Assembly: GCA_963699105.1 (NCBI GenBank)
Contig: CAVOTI010000005.1
Coordinates: forward strand, 744,001 to 808,000
Origin: Bog-756 sp963699105
GTDB taxonomy: Bacteria > Actinomycetota > Acidimicrobiia > Acidimicrobiales > RAAP-2
DNA length: 64,000 nucleotides
Direction of reading: 5' to 3'
Shown: one piece after another, positions 10,201-19,535 of the stretch
Layout: each line of letters begins with the position of its first letter
Position numbering within the stretch: position 1 is the stretch's first letter
Notes under the pieces: generated by a model
Seen by the model: the letters and a program-made list of their open reading frames with translations, nothing else
Told to the model about the DNA's origin: nothing
Database searches by the model: none
Position numbers and translations under genes: made by a program

Positions 10201-10201
10201 G

Positions 10202-11932
10202 ATGTTCGACCTCCTGTTGTCGGGCGGGACGGTGGTCGACGGTACCGGATCCGATCGCCGGGTGGCCGACGTCGGGATCCGGGACGGCCGTATCGTGGCC
10301 GTCGGTCAGGTCGACGGGGCGGCCACCCGGACCGTGGACGTGACCGGCAAGGTGGTGTGCCCCGGGTTCGTGGACCTGCACACCCACTACGACGCCCAGC
10401 TGTTGTGGGACACCACCGCCAGCCCGTCGGTCCTCCATGGTGTCACCACCGTGCTCGGAGGCAACTGTGGGTTCTCCATCGCCCCTCTCGGGCCCGGCGA
10501 CGCCGACTACATCCAGCGCATGATGGCGGTGGTCGAGGGCATTCCTCTCGAGGCCCTGGAGGGGGGAGGACCCTGGGAGTGGTCGTCGTTTGCCGAGTTT
10601 CTCGATCGGGTCGACGGCGGCTTGGCCGTCAATGCCGGGTTTCTGGTCGGCCACTCCACCGTCCGCCGGGTGGTGATGGGGGATGCGGCCACGTCGGAGG
10701 AGGCCACCCCGGCCCAGGTGGCGGCCATGGCCCGACTGGTGGAGGAATCGGTGGCCGGCGGGGCCCTCGGGATTCTCGTCCTCCCTGGGTGAGGGACACC
10801 TGGACGGAGACGGCCGGCCGGTACCATCGAGCTCGGCGTCGTTCGACGAGCTGGTGGCGTTGGCCGGGGCGATCCGGGACCATCCCGGTACCACGCTGGA
10901 GTTCATCCCGGCCATCGGTCCCATCCCGGGGGACCGCATGGAGCTGATGGCCGACATGTCCATCGCCGCCGACCGGCCCCTCAACTGGAACCTGCTCGGG
11001 AGCCTCGCCTCCGAGGAGATCTACGAGCAGCAGCTGCAGGCCTCCGATCTGGCCGCGTCCAAGGGCGGGCACGTGGTCGCCCTGACCCTTCCCGACATGA
11101 TGCGTATGCGCTCGTCGACCCTGCTGCCGGGCCTGCCGGGCTGGGGCGACGTGGTCGGGACTGGACGGGACGGGCCGCCAAGAGGCCATCGACGACCCCG
11201 ACACCCGCGCCCGGCTCCGGGCCGGAGCCGAAAAGGTGGCGGCCCGGGCCCTGGGGGTGCTCTCCGATTTCCGGCTGATGGAGGTGGCGGACCCGGATTC
11301 GGAATGGGTGGGCCGGTCTCTCGGTGAGATCGCCGAGCCCGCGCGGCACCGACGTGATCGACGTACTCCTCGACGTCGTGCTGCTCGACGGGCTCACCCT
11401 GTTCGTCGTGCTGCCGTCGCTGACCCCGTCCCTCGGACGCAGCGACGAGGGATGGGCGGCCAGGGTGGAGATGTGGAAGGACCCCCGGGTGATGCTCGGG
11501 GGCTCCGATGCCGGGGCCCATCTCGATCTGATGTGCCACGCCAACTACCCGACCGTGGTGCTGGGCGAGGTGGTGCGCAACCGGGGACTGCTCACCCTGG
11601 AAGAGGCGATCGAGATGATGACCGACCGACCGGCCCGCCACTACGGCCTGCGCCACCGGGGCCGGGTGTCCGAGGGGTGGCATGCCGATCTGGTGGTGTT
11701 CGATCCCGGGACGGTGGGGAGCCGGCCCGCCGAGCTGGTCGACGATCTGCCGGGTGGGGGCGATCGGCTCACCGCCGGCTCCCGGGGGGTGGACCACGTG
11801 TTGGTGGCCGGGGTCGAGGTGGTGACCGACGGCGAGGTGACCGATCAGCGACCCGGGCGGGTGCTCCGTTCCGGGACGGACACTGAAACGGTGACCCTCG
11901 AAGCCGTCAGGCGGTGGCCGCCCCGTCGATGA
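10202..11932 (+). pseudogene. N-acyl-D-amino-acid deacylase-like amidohydrolase, three frameshifts
   Basis: The start MFDLLLSGGTVVDGTGSD and the metal motif GFVDLHTHYDAQL, followed by NCGFSIAPL, identify a D-aminoacylase family protein. The frame is lost near 10780, 11165 and 11335, each time by one surplus base. The pieces continue in order: the SFDELVALAGAIRDH region, the RLRAGAEKVAARALG region, then VMLGGSDAGAHLDLM and a normal C-terminus with HADLVVFDPGTV. It is a paralogue of the gene at 7020-8718 and lies in an operon with the amidohydrolase-2 gene. Its 3' end overlaps the convergent SDR gene by 26 bp. Confidence 0.72.
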
Positions 11933-12621
11933 CCAGGGTGGTGCCGCTGACCGTGGCCGGCCTCGTCCGATGCCAGGTAGGCGACGGCCGCCGCCACCTC
12001 GGCCGGCTCGATGAGCCGTCCCATCGGCGAGGCGGACCCGGCGAACAGGGACAGGTCGGCACCGTCGGGCAGCTCGAAGCTGTGGAGGAACGGCGTGTCG
12101 ACCGAAGCCGGGCACACGGCGTTGACCCGGACGCCGGCTCTGGCGAACTCGATGGCCATCGACTTGGTCAGCATGATCACCCCACCCTTCGATGCGCAGT
12201 AGGCGGCGTTGTACGGGGTGGCGCGCAGGCCGGCCACCGACGCCATGTTGACGATGGTCCCCTTCGATTCGAGCAGGGCGGGGAGGGCCGCCTGGGACAG
12301 CAGAAAGGTGCCGGTGAGGTTGATGTCGATGACCGTCCGCCACTCGTCGGGGTCGAGCGCCGATGATGGCGCCGGGAATGCCGATGCCGGCGACGTTGGC
12401 CAGGATGTCGAGACGGCCGTGGCGTCGACAGGGCCGGTCGCCACCGCCGCGGCACAGGCCTCGGCGTCGCGCACATCGCAGACGACTCCACCGGGGACGT
12501 CGGTGACATCGCACTGCGACGCACGGCCGCCCCTTCGTCGGCCAGCCGGTCGGCCACCGCCGGCGCCGATGCCACTGGCTGCCCCCGACACCAGCGCCAC
12601 CCGTCCATCGAAACGTCCCAT
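11907..12621 (-). pseudogene. SDR family oxidoreductase, several frameshifts
   Basis: Fragments in different frames follow one another as a classical SDR: GRFDGRVALVSGAASGIG (cofactor site), AVADRLADEGAAV, RLDILANVAGIGIPGAIIG, then a long stretch with NMASVAGLRATPYNAAYCASK (active-site YCASK) and PASVDTPFLHSF. The C-terminus, restored by one more shift, ends TLVIDGAATA with a stop at 11907. All changes are explained by surplus single bases. The ATG at 12621 lies 7 nt after a TACGTT box on the minus strand (12629-12634). It is divergent from the aldehyde dehydrogenase gene. Confidence 0.68.
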
Positions 12622-12673
12622 GGCCAGCAACGTAGCTGGCCACTGGTGCCGACCAGTACTGTGGCCGGCGAGG

Positions 12674-14162
12674 ATGGCGGGCGACCCGGTGAAGACGACA
12701 GCGACCTCCGAGACGGTCGAGCGTTTGGCCGCTCAGGGCCATCTGATCGGCGCGGCGTGGACGCACCAGTGCCGCCGGTGGGGCCTACCAACACCGCTAC
12801 CCGGCCACCGGCGCAGATCCAGGCCGAGGTGGGGCTGGCCGGCGCCGACGACGTGGACGCGGCCGTGGCCGCCGCCCGCGGCGGCCCACCGGGTGGGCGG
12901 GGCTTCCGCCGGCAAGCGGGCGGCCATCCTCTGCCGGTTGGCCGACCTGCTCGACGACAATCGCGCCGAGGCCGCCGAGTTGGCCGCCCTGGACAACGGC
13001 ACGCCGGTCAGCGTCATGCAACCCGGGCCGCTACGCGGCGGCCTGGGTCCGCTACTACGCCGGATGGTGCGACAAGCTCGACGGGGACGTGCTGCCGGGC
13101 CGAGCGCGGCCTGGCCTTCGTCCGCCTCGAGCCCTACGGGGTGGTGGCGGTGATCCCCCCGTGGAACGGCTCGATGATGGGGATGGGCCAGAAGTGTGGG
13201 CCGGCCCTGGCCGCCGGCAACACGGTGGTGGCCAAGCCGCCCGAGATGGCCCCCTTCGGCATGCTGCGCTTCGCCGAGCTGGCGCTGGAGGCGGGGCTGC
13301 CGCCGGGGGTGCTCAACGTGGTCGTCGGCGGCGGCGAGGCCGGCGCGGCCCTGGTCGGCCATCCCGGGGTGGACAAGATCAGCTTCACCGGGGGCACGGC
13401 CACCGCCCGCACGGCTCATGGAGACAGCCGCCCGCCATCTGACGCCCTCTGGCCCTGGAGCTGGGAGGCAAGTCGCCGAACATCGTCTTCCCCGACGCCG
13501 ACCTCGACGCCGCCGCCGTCGACGGCCGCGATGGCCGGCACCGCCACTCCTGTCCGGCCAGGGGTGCGCCCTGCCCACCCGGCTCTACGTCCACGACGAC
13601 GTCTACGACGAGGTGGTCGACCAAGGTCGTCGCCACGCTGGCCGCCCTGCCGGTCGGGGATCCGCTCGACCCGGCCACCTTCGTCGGTCCGGTGGTGACC
13701 GAGGCGGCCATGGACCGCATCCTCGGGGTCATCGACCGGGCCGAGGCCGACGGGGCCACGCTGTTGACCGGCGGGATCCGACTCGGCGGGGACCTGGCCG
13801 ACGGCTGGTTCGTGGCCCCGACCGTGTTCGGCGACGTCGACCACGACAGTGACCTGGCCCGCCACGAGGTGTTCGGACCGGTGCAGGCGATTCTCCGCTT
13901 CAGCACCGAAGACGAGGTGCTGGCCAAGGCCAACGACAGCGGCTTCGGGCTGGGGGCCTACGTCCACACCCGGGACATCCGGCCGCATCCAGACGGTTCG
14001 TCCGCCAGCTTGAGGCGGGCACCGTCATCGTCAACGGGGTCGGCCGGTTCTCGCCCGGCCACGCCGTTCGGCGGCTACAAGCAGAGCGGCTTCGGGCGGG
14101 AAGGCGGCCGGGCCGGAATCGAGGAGATGGTCCGACCCAAGACGGTGATGGTGGCACCGTAG
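12674..14162 (+). pseudogene. Aldehyde dehydrogenase, about a dozen frameshifts
   Basis: Consecutive fragments in rotating frames assemble into an ALDH of normal length (about 490 residues): LIGAAWT, GGAYQHRYPATG, AQIQAEVGLAGADDVDAAVA, AGKRAAILCRLADLLDD, GVVAVIPPWNGSMMGMGQK, PGVDKISFTGGTATAR, LALELGGKSPNIVF with the catalytic glutamate, GQGCALPTRLYVHDD with the catalytic cysteine, EVFGPVQAILRF and PFGGYKQSGFGREGG. Every shift that I could resolve is one surplus base (frame order 2-0-1-2-0 and so on). Motifs are otherwise intact, which is hard to reconcile with ancient decay. Its probable role is oxidation of an aldehyde produced by the neighbouring catabolic genes. Confidence 0.72.
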
Positions 14163-14180
14163 CCGGCGGGGGCCCGATCC

Positions 14181-14824
14181 TCAGGCCATCCGCTCGGCGA
14201 TGCGCAACGACGCCGACACGGCGACGATGGCGATGACCACGGTCTCGGCGCCGATCAACACAATGGGCAGACCGAGCGATCCCGTCTCGTTGAACAGCAC
14301 CAGAAGCTGACGGGCGGGCGGGCCGTGGGGGACGATCACCGCGGCGATGCAGACGGCCACGCCCAGCAGCACCGACCACGCTCTCCGGCTGACGAGCGGG
14401 CGACTGACGAGAGCACCGAGAGCGACACCGGTCATGGCCGTGAGGATCTGGGCCCACACTCCGGCCACGATGTCGACGATCGTTGTGCCTCCGGGTGATG
14501 CAGTGGCGGCCCGATCATCCCGGCTATCCCCAGAGCGGCGGCCACCAAGAAGGCCAGCAGCACCTTGGCCAGACGAACCTTCGACTGACTTCCGGCGCAC
14601 ACCACGGTGATCGACTGCTGTATCGGATCTTCGCTGTTGATGACGACGATGCTCAACCACGTGGCGACAAAGAGAAGGACGGTGGCGGTTATGGCGAAGG
14701 TCGGCAGGACGGATCCGGTCTGCTGGGAGACGATGGCGTCGGCGACACCGAAACAGAGGACCGGGGCCACCCAGCTCTGCGAACGCAGAGTGTCGCTCCA
14801 CACGTAGCCGACGAGCGCCCTCAT
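14181..14824 (-). pseudogene. ABC exporter membrane subunit, one frameshift
   Basis: The ATG at 14824 overlaps the stop of the ATPase gene (ATGA). The first half starts MRALVGYVWSDTLRSQSW and has membrane segments such as FAITATVLLFVATWLSIVVI. Near 14500 the frame is lost, and it resumes with IVDIVAGVWAQILTAMTGVA through several hydrophobic helices to the end IAERMA. Here the correction is one missing base or two extra bases, unlike its neighbours. Corrected length is about 214 residues with roughly six membrane helices. It is the partner of the ATPase at 14821-15699; sequence similarity to a named family is not obvious. Confidence 0.6.
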
Positions 14825-15699
14825 CCCCGTGTATCTCCCCGGCCAAGGCCGACCACCGACACCACGGACCAACCCCCGGCGATCGCCGCACTGAGAAAGG
14901 CGTCAGCGCTCGGGCGCTCCACCACCGCCGAGAGGCTCGGGCCGGCGGCGTCGTACCGGATGGTGCGGACTCCGGCCAGATCGGCGATCCGGTTCGGAGG
15001 GCAGGCGTCGTCGGTGGCCACCAGCTCGATCTGCTGGTCCGGTTCGGGCCATCTCGGAGCCGACGGCCACGGGGGGCCCAGGTCCTCGATGTGGCCTCCT
15101 CCGATCCGTAGGAGGCGGTCGGCACCGTCGGCCATGTCGCTTCGGTGCGAGCTCATCAACACCGAAGCGCCCCGGGCCTGGGCCTCGTCCAGCAAGGCCG
15201 ACAGGGCCCGGTGGGCCGGTGCGTCGAGTCCGCTGAACGGTTCGTCCAGCACCAGCAACCCCACGGGCCCGAGGAACGCCTGAGCCAGCACCAGCTTTTG
15301 ACGATTCCCCTTGGAAAGAGCATCGATGAGCACCGACGGGCCCGATTGGAGGTCCAGGCGATCGACGAGCTCACGGCTCCGGATATCGATGGACTCCGGG
15401 TCGAGACCCTTGATGCGGCCCATGTGGGCCAGATATTCGGTTCCGGTCAGACGGATACGGGCCGCCAACCGCTCGGGTACGTATCCGACCGTGGTCGACC
15501 CGGCCACGCTCCCTGCCGTCGGACGGGTGACTCCGGCGGCAATGCGGAGCAACGTGGACTTTCCCGAACCGTTGCCTCCCACCACCACGACCCGTACACC
15601 GGCCTCGACGACCAGGTCGACGCCATCGAGGACCCAAGCACCCCGCCTGGAGAACCGCTTGGTCACTCCCGAAAGTACGCTGCCGGACTCTCCGATCAC
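14821..15699 (-). CDS. ABC transporter ATP-binding protein
   Basis: A 292-residue ATPase with Walker A GGNGSGKST (about residues 41-49), the variant signature LSKGNRQKL and Walker B GLLVLDEPFSGLDAP. The LSKGN signature is common in CcmA-like and YtrB-like exporters rather than in importers. A C-terminal domain of about 90 residues follows, predicted to be regulatory. Its stop overlaps the start of the membrane subunit, and it lies 75 bp after another ABC exporter pair, so all four genes may form one transcript starting near 17.6 kb. Confidence 0.85.
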   Translation of the reverse strand: MIGESGSVLSGVTKRFSRRGAWVLDGVDLVVEAGVRVVVVGGNGSGKSTLLRIAAGVTRPTAGSVAGSTTVGYVPERLAARIRLTGTEYLAHMGRIKGLDPESIDIRSRELVDRLDLQSGPSVLIDALSKGNRQKLVLAQAFLGPVGLLVLDEPFSGLDAPAHRALSALLDEAQARGASVLMSSHRSDMADGADRLLRIGGGHIEDLGPPWPSAPRWPEPDQQIELVATDDACPPNRIADLAGVRTIRYDAAGPSLSAVVERPSADAFLSAAIAGGWSVVSVVGLGRGDTRG

Positions 15700-15774
15700 G
15701 CCCCCAGTTTGACTGGCCGGGTCGGACTATGGGCTGCATGAGCGGCCGCCGGGTCGGAGCCGCCTCCCAGGCGT

Positions 15775-16578
15775 TCACGCCCCTTGCCGGATGCGGCCGC
15801 GCAGGGCGAACAGGGCGAGGGTCATGCTCACCGACCCGAGTCCGGCCAGGGCGGCCAGGCCGCGCAGTAGGGGGCCGGCCTGCCAGCCCCCGGTGATCAC
15901 CGACCGTTGGGCACCCAGCAGGTAGGTGACCGGGTTGTAGGTGGCGACGGTGGAGAACCAACTGGTGAGATCGGCCTTGGGGATGATGGCATCGGTCAGG
16001 AAGGCGAACGGGAAGAAGACGACGAAGGTGGCGTTGACGGCGGCGGGACTGCCGGTCTTGAGGGCCACGGCATAGGGGAATCCGGTGAACACCAGCCCCC
16101 ACAGAGCGGCCAGGCCCACGAAGACCAGGACTCCTTCGATGCCGGTGGAGAAGCGGACGCCCACGACGAAGCCCAAGACGAGGACGAGGATGGTGAGGGC
16201 GATGATGACGGCGATATCGGCAACCATCAGACCGAGCAGGAGGGCCAACCGCCGCACCGGCGTGAGGCACAAGCGGTCGAAGTAGCCGCTTTGGATGTCG
16301 GTGACCAACGTGGGGGCTCGTGATACTCCGGTCACGGCAAAGGCAATGGCCATGGGCAGGAGGAACGCCTTGTAGTCCAGCCCCCCTTTCCCGGCCACCT
16401 GGCCGAGTGCCCCCAGGTTCACCAGGTAGAAGAAGGCAGGGATGAAAACGGCGGGAAGATAGGAGGCGGGTTCCCGGCGCATCTGGCGCAGGGCTCGGCC
16501 GGCCACCGCCATGAGATCGTGCCAGAACCCCGCAGCCTGGCCCCGGACCACCGGGTCACCGGCGGGAGCCGCCGTCAT
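15775..16578 (-). CDS. ABC-2 type permease, DrrB-like
   Basis: The 267-residue membrane protein has six predicted hydrophobic segments, including YLPAVFIPAFFYLVNLGAL and AVIIALTILVLVLGFVVGV, and ends ALFALRGRIRQGA. The pattern, with a long N-terminal cytoplasmic part and the segment YFDRLCLTPVRRLALLLG, is typical of ABC-2 exporters of the DrrB type. I chose the ATG at 16578 because it overlaps the stop of the ATPase gene (ATGA). It pairs with the ATPase at 16575-17588. Confidence 0.87.
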   Translation of the reverse strand: MTAAPAGDPVVRGQAAGFWHDLMAVAGRALRQMRREPASYLPAVFIPAFFYLVNLGALGQVAGKGGLDYKAFLLPMAIAFAVTGVSRAPTLVTDIQSGYFDRLCLTPVRRLALLLGLMVADIAVIIALTILVLVLGFVVGVRFSTGIEGVLVFVGLAALWGLVFTGFPYAVALKTGSPAAVNATFVVFFPFAFLTDAIIPKADLTSWFSTVATYNPVTYLLGAQRSVITGGWQAGPLLRGLAALAGLGSVSMTLALFALRGRIRQGA

Positions 16579-17588
16579 GCGGCTCCCTCGACGGCGGCAT
16601 CGGTCAGCGCCATGAAGACGTCGTCGAGGCTCGGCGTCCGCATCGTGATGCTCCGCACTTCGAGACGGCCCCCGGACAATGTGACCGCCACCGGGCTGAG
16701 CACGGCCGGTCCGTCGACGGCCAGTATCGTGACCCGGTCGCCCTCTCGGGTGACCGAGCACACCCCGGGCAGTCGGGTGAGCCGAGCCATGGTCTCGGCG
16801 TCGTGGCGGCCGGCCACCTCGGCCACCACCAGGTCGTTGGCCATCGACCGCTTGAGCACCTCCGGTGATCCCTCGGCCACCAGTCTGCCCCGGTTGATGA
16901 TGCCCACTCGATGGGCCAGGACGTCGGCCTCCTCCAGATATTGGGTTGTCAGGAAGATGGTCATGCCCAGATCACGATTGAGGCGCGCCACCTCCTCCCA
17001 CACGGTGACCCGGCTGGCCGGATCGAGTCCGGTGGTCGGTTCGTCGAGGAACAGGACCTCCGGGTTGTGGATGAGGGCCATGGCCAGATCGAGCCTCCGC
17101 TTCATCCCTCCCGAGTAGGTACCGACCCGGCGATCGATGGCGTCCCCTATGTCGACCATGCGCAGGACCTCGGCGATGCGGCCCTTGATCTGCCCCCCGG
17201 TGAGCCCGAACAGCCTCCCTTGCAGTCGAAGCAGCTCCCGTCCGGTCTGGACGTCGTCGAGCGCCGCATCCTGGAGGGCCACCCCGATCCGGGTCCGGAC
17301 GGACTGGGGTTGGTGGACGACATCGCACCCCGCCACCCGGGCCGTGCCCTCGCTCGGCCCGAGGAGCGTGCAGAGCATGCGGACGACGGTGGACTTGCCG
17401 GCCCCGTTCGGACCCAGAAAGCCGTAGATCTCACCCGACCGCACCTCGAGGTCGATCCCGTCCACCGCCACGTGGGGGCCGAACCTCCGGACCAGACCTT
17501 CGGCCCTGATGGCGGCATCCGACCCTCCGACCTCGGCCGACCGGGACCCGGACGACGGCCCGGACCGCCCGTCACACCGGAGCAACAT
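16575..17588 (-). CDS. ABC transporter ATP-binding protein, DrrA-like
   Basis: A DrrA-type ATPase of 337 residues. It has Walker A GPNGAGKST, signature YSGGMKRRLDL, Walker B VLFLDEPTTGLDPASR and the H-loop region FLTTQYLEEAD, in which the usual switch histidine position reads Gln (TTQYLEEA instead of TTHYLEEA). That substitution also occurs in other DrrA-like proteins. The C-terminus ends with the subfamily motif SLDDVFMALT. A TTG at 17594 is an alternative start. It is divergent from a TetR gene, which probably represses this exporter. Confidence 0.87.
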   Translation of the reverse strand: MLLRCDGRSGPSSGSRSAEVGGSDAAIRAEGLVRRFGPHVAVDGIDLEVRSGEIYGFLGPNGAGKSTVVRMLCTLLGPSEGTARVAGCDVVHQPQSVRTRIGVALQDAALDDVQTGRELLRLQGRLFGLTGGQIKGRIAEVLRMVDIGDAIDRRVGTYSGGMKRRLDLAMALIHNPEVLFLDEPTTGLDPASRVTVWEEVARLNRDLGMTIFLTTQYLEEADVLAHRVGIINRGRLVAEGSPEVLKRSMANDLVVAEVAGRHDAETMARLTRLPGVCSVTREGDRVTILAVDGPAVLSPVAVTLSGGRLEVRSITMRTPSLDDVFMALTDAAVEGAA

Positions 17589-17599
17589 ACTCAACCGGA

Positions 17600-17630
17600 T
17601 CGTACATACTTATTAGTATCTAGTATGCTG
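17600..17630. promoter_or_regulatory. Divergent promoter with TetR-type operator
   Basis: Between the DrrA-like gene and the TetR gene lies an AT-rich patch with the inverted repeat ATACT-TATT-AGTAT (17606-17619) and a further overlapping AGTAT copy at 17622-17626. A TATGCT box around 17624-17629 could serve the rightward gene, and TACGAT read on the minus strand the leftward gene. A symmetric site overlapping both promoters is the classic TetR-repressor arrangement. Binding is inferred, not shown. Confidence 0.5.
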
Positions 17631-17646
17631 ACTCGTAGCGCAACCT

Positions 17647-18270
17647 ATGGCCATCGAACCCCTCACCCCTGAGCGAAGGCGGCAACAGACCCGGGACCAC
17701 CTGTTGGCGGCGGCGGCCCAGGTGTTCGCCGAGCGGGGCTTCCACGGCGCCACCCTCGACGAAGTGGCAACCGTGGCCGGCTTCACCAAGGGGGCCGTCT
17801 ACTCCAACTTCAAGAACAAGGAGGATCTCTTCCTGGCCCTGTTCAGGGCGAGGTACGAACAGGAGACGGCAGCCCTGCGGGCCACCCTGGACGCCTCCGA
17901 GGTGCCGTCCGAGGATCGGCTGTCGGACTTCGTCGCCCTCTTCCAGGATCAGACCCACCTGGCCCGCAGCAACTTCGGCTTGCTCTACCAGGAGTTCTGG
18001 CTGTACGCCGCTCGCAATCCGGAGGTCCGGAAGCAATTCACCCAGGTCGACGACGACGCCGTGGAGGCCCTGGCCGAGCTGATCGCCGACGAACGAGAGG
18101 GCCAGGGCCTCGACCCGCTGGACAATGCCGTTCAGACGGCCAGGATCATCGAGCTCCTCTTTCGGGGGATCGGCCTGCTCCGGATCCTCCAACCCGAGGT
18201 GGCCGACGAATCGCTCATCGAAGCCGCCATCGTGTTCGTCTCACGGGGACTGGGCGCTTCACCCCAGTGA
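17647..18270 (+). CDS. TetR/AcrR family transcriptional regulator
   Basis: A 207-residue regulator with the TetR helix-turn-helix: RDHLLAAAAQVFAERGFHGA, then TLDEVATVAGFTKGAVYSNF and KNKEDLFLALF. The C-terminal part is all helical (ligand binding and dimerisation). It is divergently transcribed from the DrrAB-type exporter with only 58 bp between starts, over a palindromic site, so it is probably the local repressor of that exporter. Confidence 0.9.
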   Translation: MAIEPLTPERRRQQTRDHLLAAAAQVFAERGFHGATLDEVATVAGFTKGAVYSNFKNKEDLFLALFRARYEQETAALRATLDASEVPSEDRLSDFVALFQDQTHLARSNFGLLYQEFWLYAARNPEVRKQFTQVDDDAVEALAELIADEREGQGLDPLDNAVQTARIIELLFRGIGLLRILQPEVADESLIEAAIVFVSRGLGASPQ

Positions 18271-18302
18271 CCACCGGGCCGGTCACCGTTTCGCCCTGCG
18301 GG

Positions 18303-19331
18303 TCACGAGGCCGCATCCAGTTGGGCGGCGATCTGATGCACGATTGCCCGGGCGGGGAGTGAGGTGACGTCCCGCCAGCCCTGACCGGCCCACAGATTTG
18401 GTGTGCTCGGATCGCCGGCGGCGGCAGCCGCGGCGCGAATCGGACGGGTAAGGTGGTGGACCTCGGGATAGGCCTCGGGGGCCGAGTCGCCGTATGTGCG
18501 TGCGAACCGGTTTGCCAGTCCCCGGGCGTACCGGCCGCTGAACGCCCGGGTGACGGTGGTGTCCGGGTAGGTCCGCTCCAGCAGGGCCCGGCGATAGGTA
18601 TCCGACGTACCCGCCTCCGGGCAACAGAGGAACGCCGTCCCGAGTTGCAGGCCGACAGCCCCGGTGGCGAGGACCTCGGCGCCCCGGTCGCCGGTCATGA
18701 TTCCTCCACACCCGACCATGGGGATTCGGACCGAATCTCTGACCTCTTCCAGCAACGGCAACAGCGGAGTCACGTTGGGAGCGAGATTCAGGAACGACCC
18801 CTGGTGGCCACCGGCTTCGGTCCCCTGCACCAACACCAGATCGGCTCCGGCCTCTTCGGCCCACCGAGCTTCTGGTGGCGATGTCACCGTCACCGCCACC
18901 AGGCGACCGGCGTGGTGCAGACGGTCGACGGTGCTCGACGGTGGACACCCGAAGGTGAAGCTCACCATGTTCACGGGTTGCGATTCGACCATCTCCACCT
19001 TCTCGTCGAAGTCGTCGTCATCCCAATGCGGCTCACCCAGGGCCACTCCCAACCGATCCGACTCGGGTTGGATGAGCCGGGCGAACCTCCGGACGGGGGC
19101 CAGGTCGGCCGGGGCCGACGGGCAGAAGATGTTGATCCCGAAGGGTGCACCACTGAGGGCCCTGGTCGCCGAGATCAGATCCCCGAGTTGAGCGGGCGAC
19201 AGGTAACCGGCGGCCAGGAAGCCGAAACCCCCGGCGTCGCCCACCGCCGCCGTCAGTTCGGGCGTCGACGGGCCACCCGCCATCGGCGCCTGGACGATCG
19301 GCAACTCGCTCACCAGCCCCGTTTCCGCCAC
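18303..19331 (-). CDS. Nitronate monooxygenase family flavoprotein
   Basis: This 342-residue FMN-dependent TIM-barrel protein belongs to the nitronate monooxygenase/2-nitropropane dioxygenase family. It has the N-terminal PIVQAPMAGG motif, the catalytic-histidine segment TEAGGHQGS, the FMN phosphate region MVGCGGIMTGDRGAEVLATG and the GLQLGTAFLCCPE segment. Family members detoxify propionate 3-nitronate, and some act on fatty-acid-like substrates. I chose the GTG at 19331 (GGGAG upstream, usual distance to PIVQAPM); a GTG at 19376 would add 15 residues. It sits between two exporter loci and is probably an independent unit. Confidence 0.85.
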   Translation of the reverse strand: MAETGLVSELPIVQAPMAGGPSTPELTAAVGDAGGFGFLAAGYLSPAQLGDLISATRALSGAPFGINIFCPSAPADLAPVRRFARLIQPESDRLGVALGEPHWDDDDFDEKVEMVESQPVNMVSFTFGCPPSSTVDRLHHAGRLVAVTVTSPPEARWAEEAGADLVLVQGTEAGGHQGSFLNLAPNVTPLLPLLEEVRDSVRIPMVGCGGIMTGDRGAEVLATGAVGLQLGTAFLCCPEAGTSDTYRRALLERTYPDTTVTRAFSGRYARGLANRFARTYGDSAPEAYPEVHHLTRPIRAAAAAAGDPSTPNLWAGQGWRDVTSLPARAIVHQIAAQLDAAS

Positions 19332-19503
19332 CGTCTCCCGTCCCTTCTTGCCGGTTTCTTTGGATGCGGTCAGCACCGGTCACGGACCGACCCGGACCGT
19401 CGGTCAAGGTAGCCGCCGTCGACCACCCGGCACCGGTCCGGCGTCGGGCCCGGCCCGGCCCGTCCGTGGGCCCTGCTTGCACGCCGTCCGGTCCTCCTAT
19501 ACC

Positions 19504-19533
19504 ATTCCACTAAGGGATTAGTGGAATGAGGAG
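19504..19533 (+). promoter_or_regulatory. Perfect palindromic operator and Shine-Dalgarno of the gntR-like gene
   Basis: A perfect 10-bp inverted repeat, ATTCCACTAA (19504-19513) and TTAGTGGAAT (19518-19527), is separated by GGGA. A GAGGAG ribosome-binding site (19528-19533) follows immediately, with the ATG at 19536. This position fits autorepression by the YtrA-type GntR protein encoded next. The same half-site does not recur at the other exporters, so it should be specific. Confidence 0.7.
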
Positions 19534-19535
19534 AA

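Noticed and set aside
7700..14162. Programmed +1 frameshifting as an explanation for the repeated same-sign breaks
   Set aside because: The breaks share no common slippery site or stop codon context, reach about one per 100-150 bp in the aldehyde dehydrogenase gene, and are almost confined to one region; sequence error explains them better.
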